Shown piece by piece: positions 27,713 to 36,383 of a DNA stretch of 50,367 bases. The stretch is from CAYVUV01 sp964455095 (GTDB lineage Bacteria > Desulfobacterota > Binatia > HRBIN30 > CADEER01), in assembly GCA_964455095.1 (NCBI GenBank), contig CAYVUV010000004.1, forward strand, positions 1 through 50,367, given 5' to 3'. The translations under genes were made by a program, and so were the position numbers. Every line of letters starts with the position of its first letter. The stretch's first letter is position 1. The notes beneath the pieces were generated by a model, which was not told where the DNA came from, made no database searches, and worked only from the letters and a program-made list of their open reading frames with translations.

Positions 27713-28102
27713 TTACTGCGCGGGAAGGGCTGCAGTCGGCATATAGTCACCAGCCCCGTTGTCGCTGTTGGAGATGATAGACGCTCTCACCTTTTTCTTA
27801 CTCCCCCCAGTGAACCGACAATAGTAACTGTTCCCGCTAGATGCGCCCCCCCCGCAGCCTGCCGACTCGCCGGGGTTCACGACTGGGTCGCCACACGAAA
27901 AAGCGACGGTGCCATCAGATCTCACAAGTTCTGCCGTCAAAGCCAGCGGTACCGTTCCGACGTTGACCGCCTGGCATGACAGAGTCGTTGACGTAAAGAG
28001 CACAGTGATCGGCGGCGTGGTAAGCGGGGCAGCGGCCATTGCATATGTTGACGGCAGAAGGCACAGGCCGAGCGCGACGGTTACACTGCGAAGTTGGTAC
28101 AT
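27713..28102 (-). CDS. Small secreted hypothetical protein
   Basis: A 129-aa protein with a signal peptide (MYQLRSVTVALGLCLLPSTYAMA). The mature part has an Ig-like or sandwich look (LTTPPITVLFTSTTLSCQAVNVG) and four Cys, in SCQ, SCG, GCGG and YCR. AAGGGGGAA upstream of ATG supports the start. I do not recognise the family; similar short Cys-containing secreted proteins are frequent orphans in environmental genomes. Confidence 0.7.
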   Translation of the reverse strand: MYQLRSVTVALGLCLLPSTYAMAAAPLTTPPITVLFTSTTLSCQAVNVGTVPLALTAELVRSDGTVAFSCGDPVVNPGESAGCGGGASSGNSYYCRFTGGSKKKVRASIISNSDNGAGDYMPTAALPAQ

Positions 28103-28525
28103 GAACGTTTCCCCCTTCCCTTTGACCGCCCTAGTGGACGGTACTTAGGTGCATACTCCTAGCGTGCGGCTACCTGTAGTGGGACGCGCTCTGTCGCGGT
28201 CCACCCCGAACCGCGACTGCCCCATGCGACCGCGGTTTCAGAATCTCCTGATTTCTCGCCCCCTGGTGTGCACCTTGCGACATTCCGTCGCCTCCCTGAG
28301 TGATTACGTCTCACTTTTTCGTCTAGCGCATCCGGCGAGCGGTTGGCAACAAAAAACCAGCGAAGGAATCCGTCCCTAGTGGGTCCGCCGATGTCCGACC
28401 CCGCAGGCAGGCTCCGCAGTCCCTTTGGTGCAAGTGATCCTGGGGTCAACCTGGAGAGAAGGGCGACCTGACGAGCGACACGTGGAGGAGCGCCGCACCT
28501 CCCAGGCAAGTGGCGCTCCGACACG
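28103..28525 (+). other. Non-coding stretch between the secreted orphan and hicA
   Basis: About 420 bases without a convincing gene. Its left end must contain the promoter of the minus-strand secreted gene. The base composition is noticeably less GC-rich around 28240-28370, and no tRNA, repeat array or clear terminator is seen. Short frames here lack ribosome sites and family features. Confidence 0.5.
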
Positions 28526-28741
28526 TCAGGCCAGCGCGAGGAGGCGCTCAATCGTGAGGCCTGCATCACGCGCTACCCTGCGGAGGGCTGGCGTCCCGAG
28601 ACGGACCGCGTCGTGATAGGCAAAAGTGAGCTGGCGCCCCTCGGCGTTGCGATACAGGCGGTGGGATCCATGTTGGCGCACGAGCACAAAGCCTGCGCGC
28701 TCCAGGGCACGAATCACCCGCCGCGCGGGCAGATCGGCCAT
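28526..28741 (-). CDS. hicA: HicA-type toxin (mRNA interferase)
   Basis: A 71-aa dsRBD-fold protein. RRVIRALERAGFVLVRQHGSHRLYRN carries the catalytic His of the GSH motif near residue 26, the hallmark of HicA/YcfA, which cleaves mRNA. Its ATG overlaps the hicB stop by one base (TAATG), so the pair is translationally coupled. Confidence 0.9.
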   Translation of the reverse strand: MADLPARRVIRALERAGFVLVRQHGSHRLYRNAEGRQLTFAYHDAVRLGTPALRRVARDAGLTIERLLALA

Positions 28742-28977
28742 TAGGCCGGAACGACGACCTGAACTGCAGGCGAGCGACGCTCGATCGGAAGCGACCCGCC
28801 GCCGGCCGCGAGTTCCTTGAGGTGAAGTCGCAACGCAGCGCGGTATTGCCGAAGCGCCTCGGCCCGCGTGCGCCCGCCTCCGAAGCAGCCCGGGACTGCG
28901 GGAGCGTAGGCGTGCCAGTGCCCGGGAGGATCCTCTTCGAGGACGACGGTGTACGTCAACTTGCGAGCGTTCGGCAT
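28741..28977 (-). CDS. hicB: HicB-type antitoxin
   Basis: A 78-aa protein with the degraded RNase H fold of HicB: YTVVLEEDPPGHWHAYAPAVPGCFGGGRTRAEALRQYRAAL. It is transcribed before the toxin, the reverse of the E. coli hicA-hicB order. No C-terminal HTH or ribbon-helix-helix is evident, so autoregulation may be weak or need HicA. Confidence 0.88.
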   Translation of the reverse strand: MPNARKLTYTVVLEEDPPGHWHAYAPAVPGCFGGGRTRAEALRQYRAALRLHLKELAAGGGSLPIERRSPAVQVVVPA

Positions 28978-29035
28978 GAGCCGAGTATGAATGGCACCTA
29001 CAAGCGGCGCAATCCTATTCGATGACGGACCTTGG

Positions 29036-30832
29036 CTAGAGGTCCATCTCGCCGGCGTCGATGCGTTGTTTCAGCGCGGCGTCGAGCGGCACGTAGGTGT
29101 GCGCGCGGTCGTCGCGGAAGTAGAGGGCATCGGTGACTCGCGTCGGGTCGTAGGCCTCGTCCTGCAGGCGCGTCTTGGTGTGCTTGAGCGTGCCGGTGAC
29201 GTCCATGCTGGCGCCGATGCGCACGAACAGCGGTCGCGCATAGGCCGGCAGCGCGCGCGCGGCAAAGGCATAGTACGCCGAGGGGTCGAACGACGCGCCG
29301 GGCTGTAAGACGACGAAGGCCATGCCCGCACGGCCTTCGGTGCCGGGGACGCGCACGCCGTAGACGGCGGTCTCGCTGGCGCCGGGGGCGGCGTTGAGCA
29401 GTTCGGCGACCTCGGCGGTGGCGACGTTCTCTCCCTTCCAACGAAACGTGTCGCCGAGTCGGTCGACGAAGTAGTAGTAGCTGGCGCGGTCGCGGCGCAG
29501 CAGGTCGCCGGTGCGCAGGTACACATCGCCGTCCGCGAAGCAGTCGCGCAGCAGCTTCTGCTCGTTGGCGGCCTTGTCGACATAGCCGTCGAAGCTCATC
29601 GCCGTCGAGGCGGCGACCACACTGATCAGCTCGCCGACCTCGCCTGGCTTGCACTCGATCAACCGGCCGTCTGGGCCGCGCAGCGGCGCCTGGCGCTCGA
29701 CGTCGTAGCGCACCAGCTTGAGCTGCCCGTGTGTGGTCGGCGCGCAGCGCCCGACCGAGCCGACGCGTCCGCGGCGGTTCATCAGGCTGAGGTTGGCCTC
29801 CGTCTGCCCGTAGGTCTCGATGATGCGCGCGATGCCGAAGCGGTCGACGAACTCCTGCCAGATGTCGGGCCGCAGGCCCGGTCCGGTGGCGACGCGAATG
29901 CGGTGCTCGCGATCGCGGCGGCTGGCGGGTTGGCGCAGCAGGTAGCGGCACAGCTCGCCGACGTACATGAAGTGCGTCACATCGTGGCGCTGCACGTCGT
30001 CGAGAAAGTGGCTGGCGGAGAATCGGCGCCGCGATGCGAAGGCCGAGCCGTTGTGAAACGCGGGCGCGAAGCCGACGAAGTTCGAGTAGCCGTGGTAGAG
30101 CGGCGTCGGCGCGTACGAACAATCGCCGGGGCGCAGGTCGAGGAGCAGCTTCAGCGAGTGCCCGCCCATGGTGAAGCGCGCGTGGCGGATGATGGTCGGC
30201 TTCGGATACCCGGTGGTGCCCGACGTGTAGATGTACATCATCACGTCGCCGACCTTGACGTCGGGAATGTCGGGCTCCGCCGGCTTGGCGGCATCGAGCG
30301 CCTCGAGCAGCGAGCGGAAGGGCGTGCCCGCAAGCATGTGCGGCGGCACGCCGACACACACGTCGAACCCCTCGAGGCTGCCCAGCTCGCGCAACGCCGG
30401 CAGAGACGCCTCGTCGGCGAGCACGAGGCGCGCGGTCGAGGCGTTCAGCACATGCGCCAGCGCCGCACCGCGCAGGTTGGTGTTGATCAAGGCGCCGATC
30501 GTTCCGAGCTTCGCCATCGCGCCCTCGGCCGTGAGGAAGGCGGGCGAGTTCTCCATCATGATCGCCACCGCCGCGCCGCGCCGGACGCCGGCGGTGCGCA
30601 CGACCGCGGCGTAGCGATTGACGTCGGCGTTGTAGGCGCCATACGTCACCGTCTCGTCCTCGAAGCGCAGCGCGACGCGGTCGGGAATCTTCTCGGCCTG
30701 CTCGCGCATGACGTAGCCGCAGGTGGGAAAGCCGTCCGCTCCGCCGCGTTTGAGGGCGTCGCCGACGCGCTTGAAGTGCGGGATTTCGCGGATGTCCTCG
30801 ACGAGCGTCAGGAGGCGCGACAGGAAGTCCAT
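29036..30832 (-). CDS. Acyl-CoA synthetase, FATP/very-long-chain type
   Basis: A 598-aa ANL-superfamily enzyme that activates a carboxylic acid with ATP and CoA. The P-loop is YIYTSGTTGYPK near residue 200, motif A5 is ETYGQTE near 338, A7 YLRTGDLLRRD, A8 RLGDTFRWKGENVAT, and the C-terminal catalytic Lys is in TGTLKHTKTRL. The A8 and C-terminal form match the FATP (SLC27) subgroup. Substrate is likely a long-chain, sterol-derived or similar lipid acid. It heads a minus-strand cluster with esterase, P450 and TetR. Confidence 0.92.
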   Translation of the reverse strand: MDFLSRLLTLVEDIREIPHFKRVGDALKRGGADGFPTCGYVMREQAEKIPDRVALRFEDETVTYGAYNADVNRYAAVVRTAGVRRGAAVAIMMENSPAFLTAEGAMAKLGTIGALINTNLRGAALAHVLNASTARLVLADEASLPALRELGSLEGFDVCVGVPPHMLAGTPFRSLLEALDAAKPAEPDIPDVKVGDVMMYIYTSGTTGYPKPTIIRHARFTMGGHSLKLLLDLRPGDCSYAPTPLYHGYSNFVGFAPAFHNGSAFASRRRFSASHFLDDVQRHDVTHFMYVGELCRYLLRQPASRRDREHRIRVATGPGLRPDIWQEFVDRFGIARIIETYGQTEANLSLMNRRGRVGSVGRCAPTTHGQLKLVRYDVERQAPLRGPDGRLIECKPGEVGELISVVAASTAMSFDGYVDKAANEQKLLRDCFADGDVYLRTGDLLRRDRASYYYFVDRLGDTFRWKGENVATAEVAELLNAAPGASETAVYGVRVPGTEGRAGMAFVVLQPGASFDPSAYYAFAARALPAYARPLFVRIGASMDVTGTLKHTKTRLQDEAYDPTRVTDALYFRDDRAHTYVPLDAALKQRIDAGEMDL

Positions 30833-30876
30833 GCTCGTCGACTAGAATGCGCGGCGGACGCGACCGGCCCGCCGGG

Positions 30877-31824
30877 TCAGGCCGCGAATGCCTTGCGCAG
30901 CGCGGCAGAGGCCTCAGCCACCGCCGTTCGAGCCTGATCGAGGACGGACCCCATGCCGAAGAAGCCGTGGATCATCCCGTCGTAGCGCGTCAGGCGCACC
31001 GGCACGCCGGCGCCCTCCAGGCGCGTCGCATAGTCTTCGCCCTCGTCGCGCAGCGGGTCGAACTCAGCCGTGATCACCAGGGCGGGCGGCACGCCGGCCA
31101 CGCTCGGCGCGCGCAGGGGCGAAGCGAGCGGGTTGTCGCCGTCGTAGGCCGTCGGCAGGTAGTGGTTCCAGAACCACTCCATGCTCGCCGCGGTGAGAAA
31201 GTAGCCGTCGGCATTCTCGCGGTACGATACGGTGTCGCGCGCGGCGTCGGTCACCGGGTAGATCAGCAGCTGAAAGCGCAACGGCGGCCCGCCGCGATCG
31301 CGCGCCATCAGCGACACGACGGCGCTGAGGTTGCCGCCGGCGCTGTCGCCACCGACCGCGAGGCGCGAGCCGTCGCCGCCGAACGAGGCGGCATTGTCGG
31401 CCACCCACTGCGTGGCGGCGTAGCAGTCTTCCGGCGCGGCGGGAAACTTGTTCTCCGGCGCCAGGCGGTAGTCGACCGAGACGACGATGCACCCGGCCCC
31501 ACTGGCGAGCGCACGGCAGGTGCCGTCGTGGGTGTCGAGGTTGCCGATCACCCAGCCGCCGCCGTGAAAGTACACCAGCACCGGCAGCGGTGCGGCAGCG
31601 CCCGAGGTTTCGGGCGTATAGATGCGCACCGGAATGTCGCCGGCCGGACCCGGAATGGCGCGGCTCTCGATCTTGGCGACCGGCGGCGGGTCGCCGCCCA
31701 TCGCCGCCATCGCCATGATTGCCAGCCGCGCTTCCGTGACTGGCAGGGCCTCGAACGGAGGCATCCCCATTGCGGCAACTTGTTCCAGCAAAGCCTTTAC
31801 CTTCGGATCGAGGGGCATCGTCAC
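30877..31824 (-). CDS. HSL-family alpha/beta hydrolase (esterase)
   Basis: A 315-aa carboxylesterase. The oxyanion motif HGGGW is near residue 87, the nucleophile elbow GDSAGGN near 158, the Asp in FDPLRDEG near 254 and the His in DGMIHGF near 284. HGGG-containing lipases of this type hydrolyse short to medium acyl esters in the cytoplasm. No signal peptide. It lies 44 bp downstream of the acyl-CoA synthetase start and upstream shares the strand with the P450, consistent with one catabolic cluster. Confidence 0.92.
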   Translation of the reverse strand: MTMPLDPKVKALLEQVAAMGMPPFEALPVTEARLAIMAMAAMGGDPPPVAKIESRAIPGPAGDIPVRIYTPETSGAAAPLPVLVYFHGGGWVIGNLDTHDGTCRALASGAGCIVVSVDYRLAPENKFPAAPEDCYAATQWVADNAASFGGDGSRLAVGGDSAGGNLSAVVSLMARDRGGPPLRFQLLIYPVTDAARDTVSYRENADGYFLTAASMEWFWNHYLPTAYDGDNPLASPLRAPSVAGVPPALVITAEFDPLRDEGEDYATRLEGAGVPVRLTRYDGMIHGFFGMGSVLDQARTAVAEASAALRKAFAA

Positions 31825-31840
31825 GGCCTCCAGGTGCGGA

Positions 31841-33022
31841 TCAACGGTCGAAGAGAACCGGCAGTCGATTCGGCGAGCGGAACGCCAGGCCGACGACTTG
31901 CGATTCCTGCGTCTTGTCGAGACGCAGATTGGGCAAGCGATCGATCAGCGTGTTGAGCGCCACGTCGGTCTCGAGCCGCGCCAGAAATGAGCCGGCGCAA
32001 AAGTGCTGGCCGAAACCGAATGCGACGTGGTCGTCGTTCTTGCGGTTCAGATCGAAGCGATCCGGGTCGGGGAAATGTCGTTCGTCGCGGTTGGCGGAGC
32101 CGACGGTCACCGAGAGCATGGCGCCCTCTGGCACCTCGCTGCCCGAGATGTTCACCGCCTGCGTCGTCTCGCGCGAGACGAACTGCACCGGCGACTCCCA
32201 GCGCAGCGTCTCTTCGACGAGCAGGTCGAGCTTCGAGCGGTCGGCCATGATGGCGTCCTGCACCCCCGGCTGCGTGAGCAGCGCGAACAAGCAGCTGCCG
32301 GTCAGGCGGTAGGTCGTCTCCGCCCCCGCTGGCAGCAGCAAGCGCAAGAAGCCGAGCACCTCCTCATCGGTCAGGCGCGTCCCTTCGACCTCCGCGTGCA
32401 CGAGCTTGCTGAGCAGGTCGTCGGCCGGGTCGTGCTTGCGCCGGTCGAGAATCGGCTGCAGGTACTCGAGCAGCGACTGCGCCGCCGCGAACCCGCGCGG
32501 GGGATCGTCGCCGACGCTGATGAGATCGATCGCCATGCGGTGGAAGGCGGCGTAGTCCTCGACCGGAATGCCGATGATCGTCGCCATCACCTGCATCGGG
32601 AACACGAAGGTGAACTGTCGCACCAGGTCCGCCGCGCCATCACCCTCGAACTCGTCGATGAGCTGGTTGACGATGCGCTGCACCATGTCGCGCGACTCGC
32701 CCTTCATGGCGCGCGGGCTGAAGAACGGGGTAATGATGTTGCGGTGGCGGACGTGCTCCTTGCCTTCCATCTCGAGAATCGTGCGGCCCATGACGATGCC
32801 GATGCCGCGGGCGTTGGCGCGCGACGAAAACACGGCCTGGTTCTTGAGCACCTCGACGACGTCGGCATAGCGGGTGACCATGTACATGACGCCCATCATG
32901 GTATTGATCTCGAATGCCGGGTGCTCGTCGCGCATCATTTTGTACACCGGATACGGGTCCACGATCGGACTCATCATCGTGCCGCCGAAGAGCTTGTTGG
33001 TCGTCGCCATACCTGTTGTCAT
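31841..33022 (-). CDS. Cytochrome P450
   Basis: A 393-aa soluble bacterial P450. I-helix LLLPAGAETTYR carries the acid-alcohol pair, the ExxR motif is in EETLRWESPVQ, and the heme-binding Cys is in FGFGQHFCAGSFLAR. Start at 33022 has AAGGAA upstream and overlaps the tetR stop by ATGA; a second ATG lies four codons in. It needs external ferredoxin and reductase, neither encoded here. Likely substrate: a lipid, terpenoid or sterol hydroxylated before activation by the neighbouring enzymes. Confidence 0.95.
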   Translation of the reverse strand: MTTGMATTNKLFGGTMMSPIVDPYPVYKMMRDEHPAFEINTMMGVMYMVTRYADVVEVLKNQAVFSSRANARGIGIVMGRTILEMEGKEHVRHRNIITPFFSPRAMKGESRDMVQRIVNQLIDEFEGDGAADLVRQFTFVFPMQVMATIIGIPVEDYAAFHRMAIDLISVGDDPPRGFAAAQSLLEYLQPILDRRKHDPADDLLSKLVHAEVEGTRLTDEEVLGFLRLLLPAGAETTYRLTGSCLFALLTQPGVQDAIMADRSKLDLLVEETLRWESPVQFVSRETTQAVNISGSEVPEGAMLSVTVGSANRDERHFPDPDRFDLNRKNDDHVAFGFGQHFCAGSFLARLETDVALNTLIDRLPNLRLDKTQESQVVGLAFRSPNRLPVLFDR

Positions 33023-33702
33023 CGTCGTCGTTCCTTTTCGATACGTTGCCTGGTTGACGGGCGGCGGCTCGCCCGTGCGGCGGGTGCCGGCAAGGACGGC
33101 GGCCCGGTCAGCACGCGATACACTGCCGTCAGCCCGCGCGCCAGACCGTCGGGGTCGGGGTCGGGAAACAGCACCGCGGAGATCATCACCCGGGTCAGCC
33201 AGTCGACCAACTGGTCGGCACCCACCGCACCCGTCTGCACGGCCGCGGACGGCCGCAGCAGCGGCGCCAGCATCTCGCGCGTCGTCGCGCACAAGGTCGG
33301 AAAGTTCTCGCGTACGTACGTCAGCACGAACGCGGGCTCGGTATCGAGCAGGCGTTGGATCGCCGGCTGTTCCCGCGCGTAGCGCGTCACGTGCTGCAGC
33401 GCCAGCTCGAGGCGCGGCGCCCCCGCCGGCGCGCTGCGCAACGCCTCGCCGACGCGGCGCTGAAAGCGTTCGGCTTCGAAGCGCGCCAGATTCTCGAGCA
33501 GCTCCTCGCGGCTCGGGAAATATCGGTAGAGCGTGCCGCGCGACACGCCCGCGCTGGCGCTGACGTCGCTCATGCCGAGTTTGGTCAGTCCGTGACGCGC
33601 GATCGCGCGCAGCGCGCCGTCGAGAATGCGCGCGCGCGTTCGCTCCGCCACACGCCCCTCGGGAAGCGCCGCCGCGATATCTGCTCTCGCCCGCCCTGCC
33701 AT
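33019..33702 (-). CDS. TetR-family repressor upstream of P450
   Basis: A 227-aa regulator. The HTH is MSDVSASAGVSRGTLYRYFPSREELL at about residues 44-68, and a variable ligand-binding region follows, ending in a basic tail. Its stop lies inside the P450 start (ATGA), so repressor and enzyme share a transcript and probably respond to the P450 substrate or product. The operator would be in the 40 bp between this gene and the reductase gene downstream on the map. Confidence 0.92.
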   Translation of the reverse strand: MAGRARADIAAALPEGRVAERTRARILDGALRAIARHGLTKLGMSDVSASAGVSRGTLYRYFPSREELLENLARFEAERFQRRVGEALRSAPAGAPRLELALQHVTRYAREQPAIQRLLDTEPAFVLTYVRENFPTLCATTREMLAPLLRPSAAVQTGAVGADQLVDWLTRVMISAVLFPDPDPDGLARGLTAVYRVLTGPPSLPAPAARASRRPSTRQRIEKERRR

Positions 33703-33741
33703 ACTGGAGTGCGCGAATAGAACAGATCGCGCCCCATGTGT

Positions 33742-34662
33742 CTAGTTGCGCGCTGCGGCGCTGCTGGCGTCCAACACCCGGCACAGCGTCGCATTGATCG
33801 GCGCCGCGACCCCGGCGCGCGCGGCGGCGCGGACGACCGCGCCGTTCAGCGCGTCGTGCTCGAGGCGGGCGCCGCGGGCGCGGTCTTGCAGCGTCGACGG
33901 GCGCAGATGTCCGAGCTCGGCGCGGCTGTGCGCGATCTCCTCCTCGATGCGAGCCGGATCGAAGGCGACGCCGTTGGCGCGCGCCACGGCGGCGACTTCG
34001 CGCATCGCCTCGCGCACCAGGGCCTCGCCATCGGCGCGGCGCAGCACGCCGCCGACGGTCTCGCCGCTGATGGCGCAGACGGCATTGAAGGCGGCGTTCC
34101 ACGCCAACTTGCTCCACTTCGCCACGGCGATGGTCGTCGAAACACGGTGTGGAATGGTCGCGGCGGAGAAGAGCGCTGCCAGGCGGGCGGCGCGCGGTGA
34201 AACCTGACCGTCGGGCTCGCCGAAGATGATGCGCCCGCCCGAGTCGTGGCGAATTACGCCTGGAGCGACGAGCTCCGCCCCGATTTGCGCCAGGCCCGCC
34301 AGGATCGGCGGCAGAGCCAGCACCGCTTCGAGCACCGCCTCGTTCTCGATGCCGTTCTGCAGCGACAGCACGATCGTGTCGCGACGCACCGCAGCCGCGA
34401 GGGCTTCGGCCACCGCGCGCGTGTCGTACGACTTGACGCAGATCAGCACCACGTCGCACGGTCCCGCCTCGCCAGGTGTCGCCACGGCCCGCACCGGCGC
34501 GACCGCGAAGTCGCCGTCAACGCTCTCGACGCGCACGCCCGATTGGAGCAACGCCGTCAGGTTCGCGCCGCGCGCCGCAAAGACGACGTCGTTGCCCGCC
34601 CGCGCCAGCTTGGCACCGAAGTATCCGCCGACGGCGCCGGCTCCGACGATCAGGATGCGCAC
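33742..34662 (-). CDS. Ketopantoate reductase (PanE/ApbA) family protein
   Basis: A 306-aa NADPH-dependent reductase from a GTG start at 34662 with GAGGAG upstream; the longer frame has no homologous extension. The dinucleotide site is VGAGAVGGYFGAKLA, followed by CVKSYDTR, LQNGIENE, the catalytic Lys in KWSKLAWNAAFNA near residue 170, and the conserved Glu in REAMREV. ApbA paralogues are often not pantothenate enzymes, and the catabolic context makes that likely here. It is divergent from the rhomboid gene. Confidence 0.88.
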   Translation of the reverse strand: MRILIVGAGAVGGYFGAKLARAGNDVVFAARGANLTALLQSGVRVESVDGDFAVAPVRAVATPGEAGPCDVVLICVKSYDTRAVAEALAAAVRRDTIVLSLQNGIENEAVLEAVLALPPILAGLAQIGAELVAPGVIRHDSGGRIIFGEPDGQVSPRAARLAALFSAATIPHRVSTTIAVAKWSKLAWNAAFNAVCAISGETVGGVLRRADGEALVREAMREVAAVARANGVAFDPARIEEEIAHSRAELGHLRPSTLQDRARGARLEHDALNGAVVRAAARAGVAAPINATLCRVLDASSAAARN

Positions 34663-34751
34663 CGGCTTCTCCTCGCATGGAACGCCGCCCCGGCCAAGCC
34701 CGGCGCTGAGAGGAGATGGGGGAGCAGAACTGCTACTGTTCCGCCCCAACG

Positions 34752-35618
34752 ATGATGGACGACACCGAGGTTGTGCTGCGCGTCGCTGCCGGTCGGGCGC
34801 AGGCGGACGAGTGGGCGCTGGTCCTGGCGTCAGGTGGCATCGCGCACCGGCTCGACTCGCGCCCCGATGGCGTCCGCGTCGTGGTGCTGGCCGCTCAGGC
34901 ACGCGCCGCGGCTCAGGCGCTCGCCGCCTATGAACGGGAGAACCAACCACCGGCGCCGCCACCGCCGGCGCCGATCGAGTACGGACCCACCCGCGCCGCC
35001 ATCGTGGCTGGCGCCCTGCTGCTCGCCTTCTTCTTTCTGACCGGGCCGCGCGGCCCTACTCCCTGGTTCGATGCCGGCGGCGCCTCGGCGGCGCGCATCC
35101 TGCACGGTGAGATCTGGCGCACGGTGACCGCGCTGACGCTGCACGCCGATCTCGCGCACGTGGCGGGCAACGCAGCCGCCTGCGCGGTGTTCGGCACGGC
35201 GTTGTGCCGCGCCGTCGGCCCGGGTGTCGGCCTGTGTCTCATGCTGCTCGCCGGCGCCGGCGGCAATCTGCTCAACGCCGTATGGCGCGGCAACTTCCAC
35301 ATCGCGGTGGGCGCCTCGACGGCCATATTCGGTGCCGTCGGCGCCCTCGGCGGACTGCAGCTGACCGCGCACCGGCGCGCCGCGGGTCGCTGGCGGGTCT
35401 GGGCGCCGGTCGCGGCGGCGCTGGGGTTGCTGGCCCTGCTCGGCACGGGAGAGCAGTCCGACGTGCTCGCGCATCTCTTCGGTTTTGCCGTCGGCGGCGG
35501 GCTCGGCGCGGCCACGCCGCGACTGTGGCCCCGGCCGCTGCGGCCGGTCGCGCAGTGGGTGCTCACCGCCGCCGCGCTGCTCGCGGTGGTCGCGGCCTGG
35601 TGGCGTGCCCTGGCGTGA
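34752..35618 (+). CDS. Rhomboid-family intramembrane serine protease
   Basis: A 288-aa membrane protein; the start at MMDDTEVVL (34752) is preferred, but ATG at 34716 is possible. A 65-residue soluble N-domain and a proline-rich stretch precede six transmembrane helices. The catalytic Ser is in GASTAIFG, where GASG is usual, and the catalytic His in DVLAHLFGFAVGGG. The oxyanion His/Asn region reads HADLAHVAGNA. Both catalytic residues are present, so the enzyme is probably active. Substrate unknown. Confidence 0.88.
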   Translation: MMDDTEVVLRVAAGRAQADEWALVLASGGIAHRLDSRPDGVRVVVLAAQARAAAQALAAYERENQPPAPPPPAPIEYGPTRAAIVAGALLLAFFFLTGPRGPTPWFDAGGASAARILHGEIWRTVTALTLHADLAHVAGNAAACAVFGTALCRAVGPGVGLCLMLLAGAGGNLLNAVWRGNFHIAVGASTAIFGAVGALGGLQLTAHRRAAGRWRVWAPVAAALGLLALLGTGEQSDVLAHLFGFAVGGGLGAATPRLWPRPLRPVAQWVLTAAALLAVVAAWWRALA

Positions 35619-35664
35619 AAGGACGCTTGACGCCGCCCCACAACGTGCGAGAAGTACCGCTCGC

Positions 35665-36348
35665 ATGGTGAAGCTGATCTTCCTCTGCCGGCGCCGCCCC
35701 GACATCACGCACGAGCGCTATACCGACCTGCTGCTGAACGGCCACGTGCCGATCGCGCTGCGCCACCATCCGGCGATGCGCAAGTACGTCGTCAACATCG
35801 TCGAGCACTGCCCGCCGGCGGGCGAGGAGCTCGACAGCGTCGGCGAGCTCACCTTCGCGACACTACAGGACTACCGCGATCGGCTGTACGATTCTCCCGA
35901 AGGCGAAGAAACCGTCAGGCGCGACGTGGCGGGATTCATGGGCGGCGCCCACGCGTACGCGACCACCGAACACGTGCACAAGAGCACCCGGCACTCCGTT
36001 CCGGTCGGCAAGCGCACGCCCGGGCTCAAGCTCGTCTGCCCGGTCAAGCGCCGGGCGGGCATGGGGCACGCCGATTTCGTCGAGCACTGGTTGCACGGCC
36101 ACGTGCCGCTGGCGCTCAAGCACCACCCCCGGCTGACCGCCTACGTCACCAACGTCGTCGATCAGCGCCTGTCGCCGACCGGCGAGGAGTGGGACGGCAT
36201 CGCCGAGCTGTCGTTCGCGCGCGAGCACGACGCGGTGCAGCACATGTTCGACTCCGCTACCGGCGAGCGCATCATCCGCGACGACATCGCGCGCTTCATC
36301 GGCCGCACGATGGCCTACCGCGTCGCCGAGTACATCGAAAAGCCGTAG
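35665..36348 (+). CDS. Tandem EthD-domain protein
   Basis: A 227-aa protein built from two EthD-like ferredoxin-fold halves of about 110 residues: first FLCRRRPDITHERYTDLLLNGHVPIAL, second CPVKRRAGMGHADFVEHWLHGHVPLAL. Each has the H-x-x-HPxxxxYVxNxV core. Single EthD domains form dimers and are found beside P450s in ether and aromatic degradation; here the dimer seems fused. It is adjacent to the amidohydrolase gene (convergent). Catalytic role unclear. Confidence 0.82.
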   Translation: MVKLIFLCRRRPDITHERYTDLLLNGHVPIALRHHPAMRKYVVNIVEHCPPAGEELDSVGELTFATLQDYRDRLYDSPEGEETVRRDVAGFMGGAHAYATTEHVHKSTRHSVPVGKRTPGLKLVCPVKRRAGMGHADFVEHWLHGHVPLALKHHPRLTAYVTNVVDQRLSPTGEEWDGIAELSFAREHDAVQHMFDSATGERIIRDDIARFIGRTMAYRVAEYIEKP

Positions 36349-36383
36349 CGGCCGCGCCACCCCCGCGGCGCGGCCGTCGCGAC

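Noticed and set aside
25468..27750. 760-aa minus-strand frame opposite the transglycosylase and SDR genes
   Set aside because: It lies antisense to two genes with clear motifs and reads as Arg/Val/Asp-rich shadow sequence.
34716..34751. Earlier ATG of the rhomboid gene
   Set aside because: The purine-rich site directly abuts that ATG and the extra residues (MGEQNCYCSAPT) are not family-like; kept only as an alternative.
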